Source: Paracoccaceae bacterium
Lineage (GTDB): Bacteria; Pseudomonadota; Alphaproteobacteria; Rhodobacterales; Rhodobacteraceae
Reading direction: 5' to 3'
Length of the DNA stretch: 6,021 nt
NCBI GenBank assembly: GCA_007123625.1
Contig: SKKS01000231.1
Location: 1 to 6,021, forward strand
Shown: in pieces, positions 5,940-6,021 of the stretch
How the letters are laid out: the number at the start of each line of letters is the position of its first letter
Numbering within the stretch: position 1 is the first letter of the stretch
Position numbers and translations under genes: made by a program
Notes under the pieces: generated by a model
What the model saw: the letters and a program-made list of their open reading frames with translations, nothing else
What the model was told of the DNA's origin: nothing
Databases searched by the model: none

Positions 5940-6021
5940 CCTGCCGGATGCATTCGGGCAGCCGCGTCTGCCGCGCACGGGCCTTTTGCGGCCGGGTGTT
6001 GCGCCGGGTTACAGGCCGTCG
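5940..6021. other. non-coding tail with an imperfect hairpin
   Basis: No gene is seen in these 82 bases. CTGCC (5941-5945) can pair with GGCAG (5957-5961) and extend inward with a bulge at 5956 and a TGCA loop. A TTTT run at 5984-5987 lies too far from it for a confident terminator. On the minus strand a TAA falls at 6009-6011 and could end a convergent gene, but only three codons would be inside the window. Confidence 0.3.

Noticed and set aside
5941..5990. Intrinsic terminator after the last gene
   Set aside because: The CTGCC/GGCAG hairpin is imperfect and its stem ends more than 20 bases before the TTTT run; the stems nearer that run are only 4-5 pairs, so I do not call a terminator.
6009..6021. 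End of a convergent minus-strand gene (Asp-Gly-Leu-stop)
   Set aside because: A minus-strand TAA is present, but only three codons lie in the window, which is far too little evidence.

Overview
The window looks like chromosomal DNA from a high-GC alphaproteobacterium, most likely Rhodobacterales (Paracoccus/Rhodobacter/Roseobacter type). This rests on the strong GC bias at third codon positions, the style of the proteins, and the gene order. The lineage is an inference from sequence style; there is no rRNA or other phylogenetic marker here. All genes lie on the + strand and are tightly packed, so nearly the whole window is coding.

Layout. Bases 1-708 hold the 3' part of a LivM-type permease gene whose start lies upstream of the window. 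Bases 785-2077 encode a periplasmic substrate-binding protein with a signal peptide and a strong ribosome binding site. A perfect 8-bp GC hairpin (2090-2112) separates it from a LivF-type ABC ATPase (2143-2967). Next is a PaaK-like acyl/aryl-CoA ligase (about 3018-4244). After a 30-base gap with a good Shine-Dalgarno sequence comes a secreted caspase-fold protein with two peptidoglycan-binding domains (4275-5939). The last 82 bases show no gene.

How the genes work together. The first four genes form most of a branched-chain-amino-acid-type (HAAT, TC 3.A.1.4) ABC importer plus a ligase of the phenylacetate-CoA ligase superfamily. The LivH permease and LivG ATPase are presumably just upstream. 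I infer that the importer brings in a carboxylic acid, possibly aromatic, and that the ligase-like protein handles it at the membrane. The true substrate cannot be read from the sequence. The ligase is odd because its ATP-phosphate-binding loop does not match the canonical Ser/Thr/Gly-rich motif.

The last gene is the least explained. It is an exported protein with a caspase-like N-terminal domain that keeps the His position but has no cysteine at all in the mature chain. That domain is followed by three dispersed repeats of about 40 residues and two peptidoglycan-binding modules. It looks like a cell-envelope pseudoenzyme, perhaps co-transcribed with the transporter. I found no CRISPR array, tRNA, rRNA, insertion sequence or attachment site.
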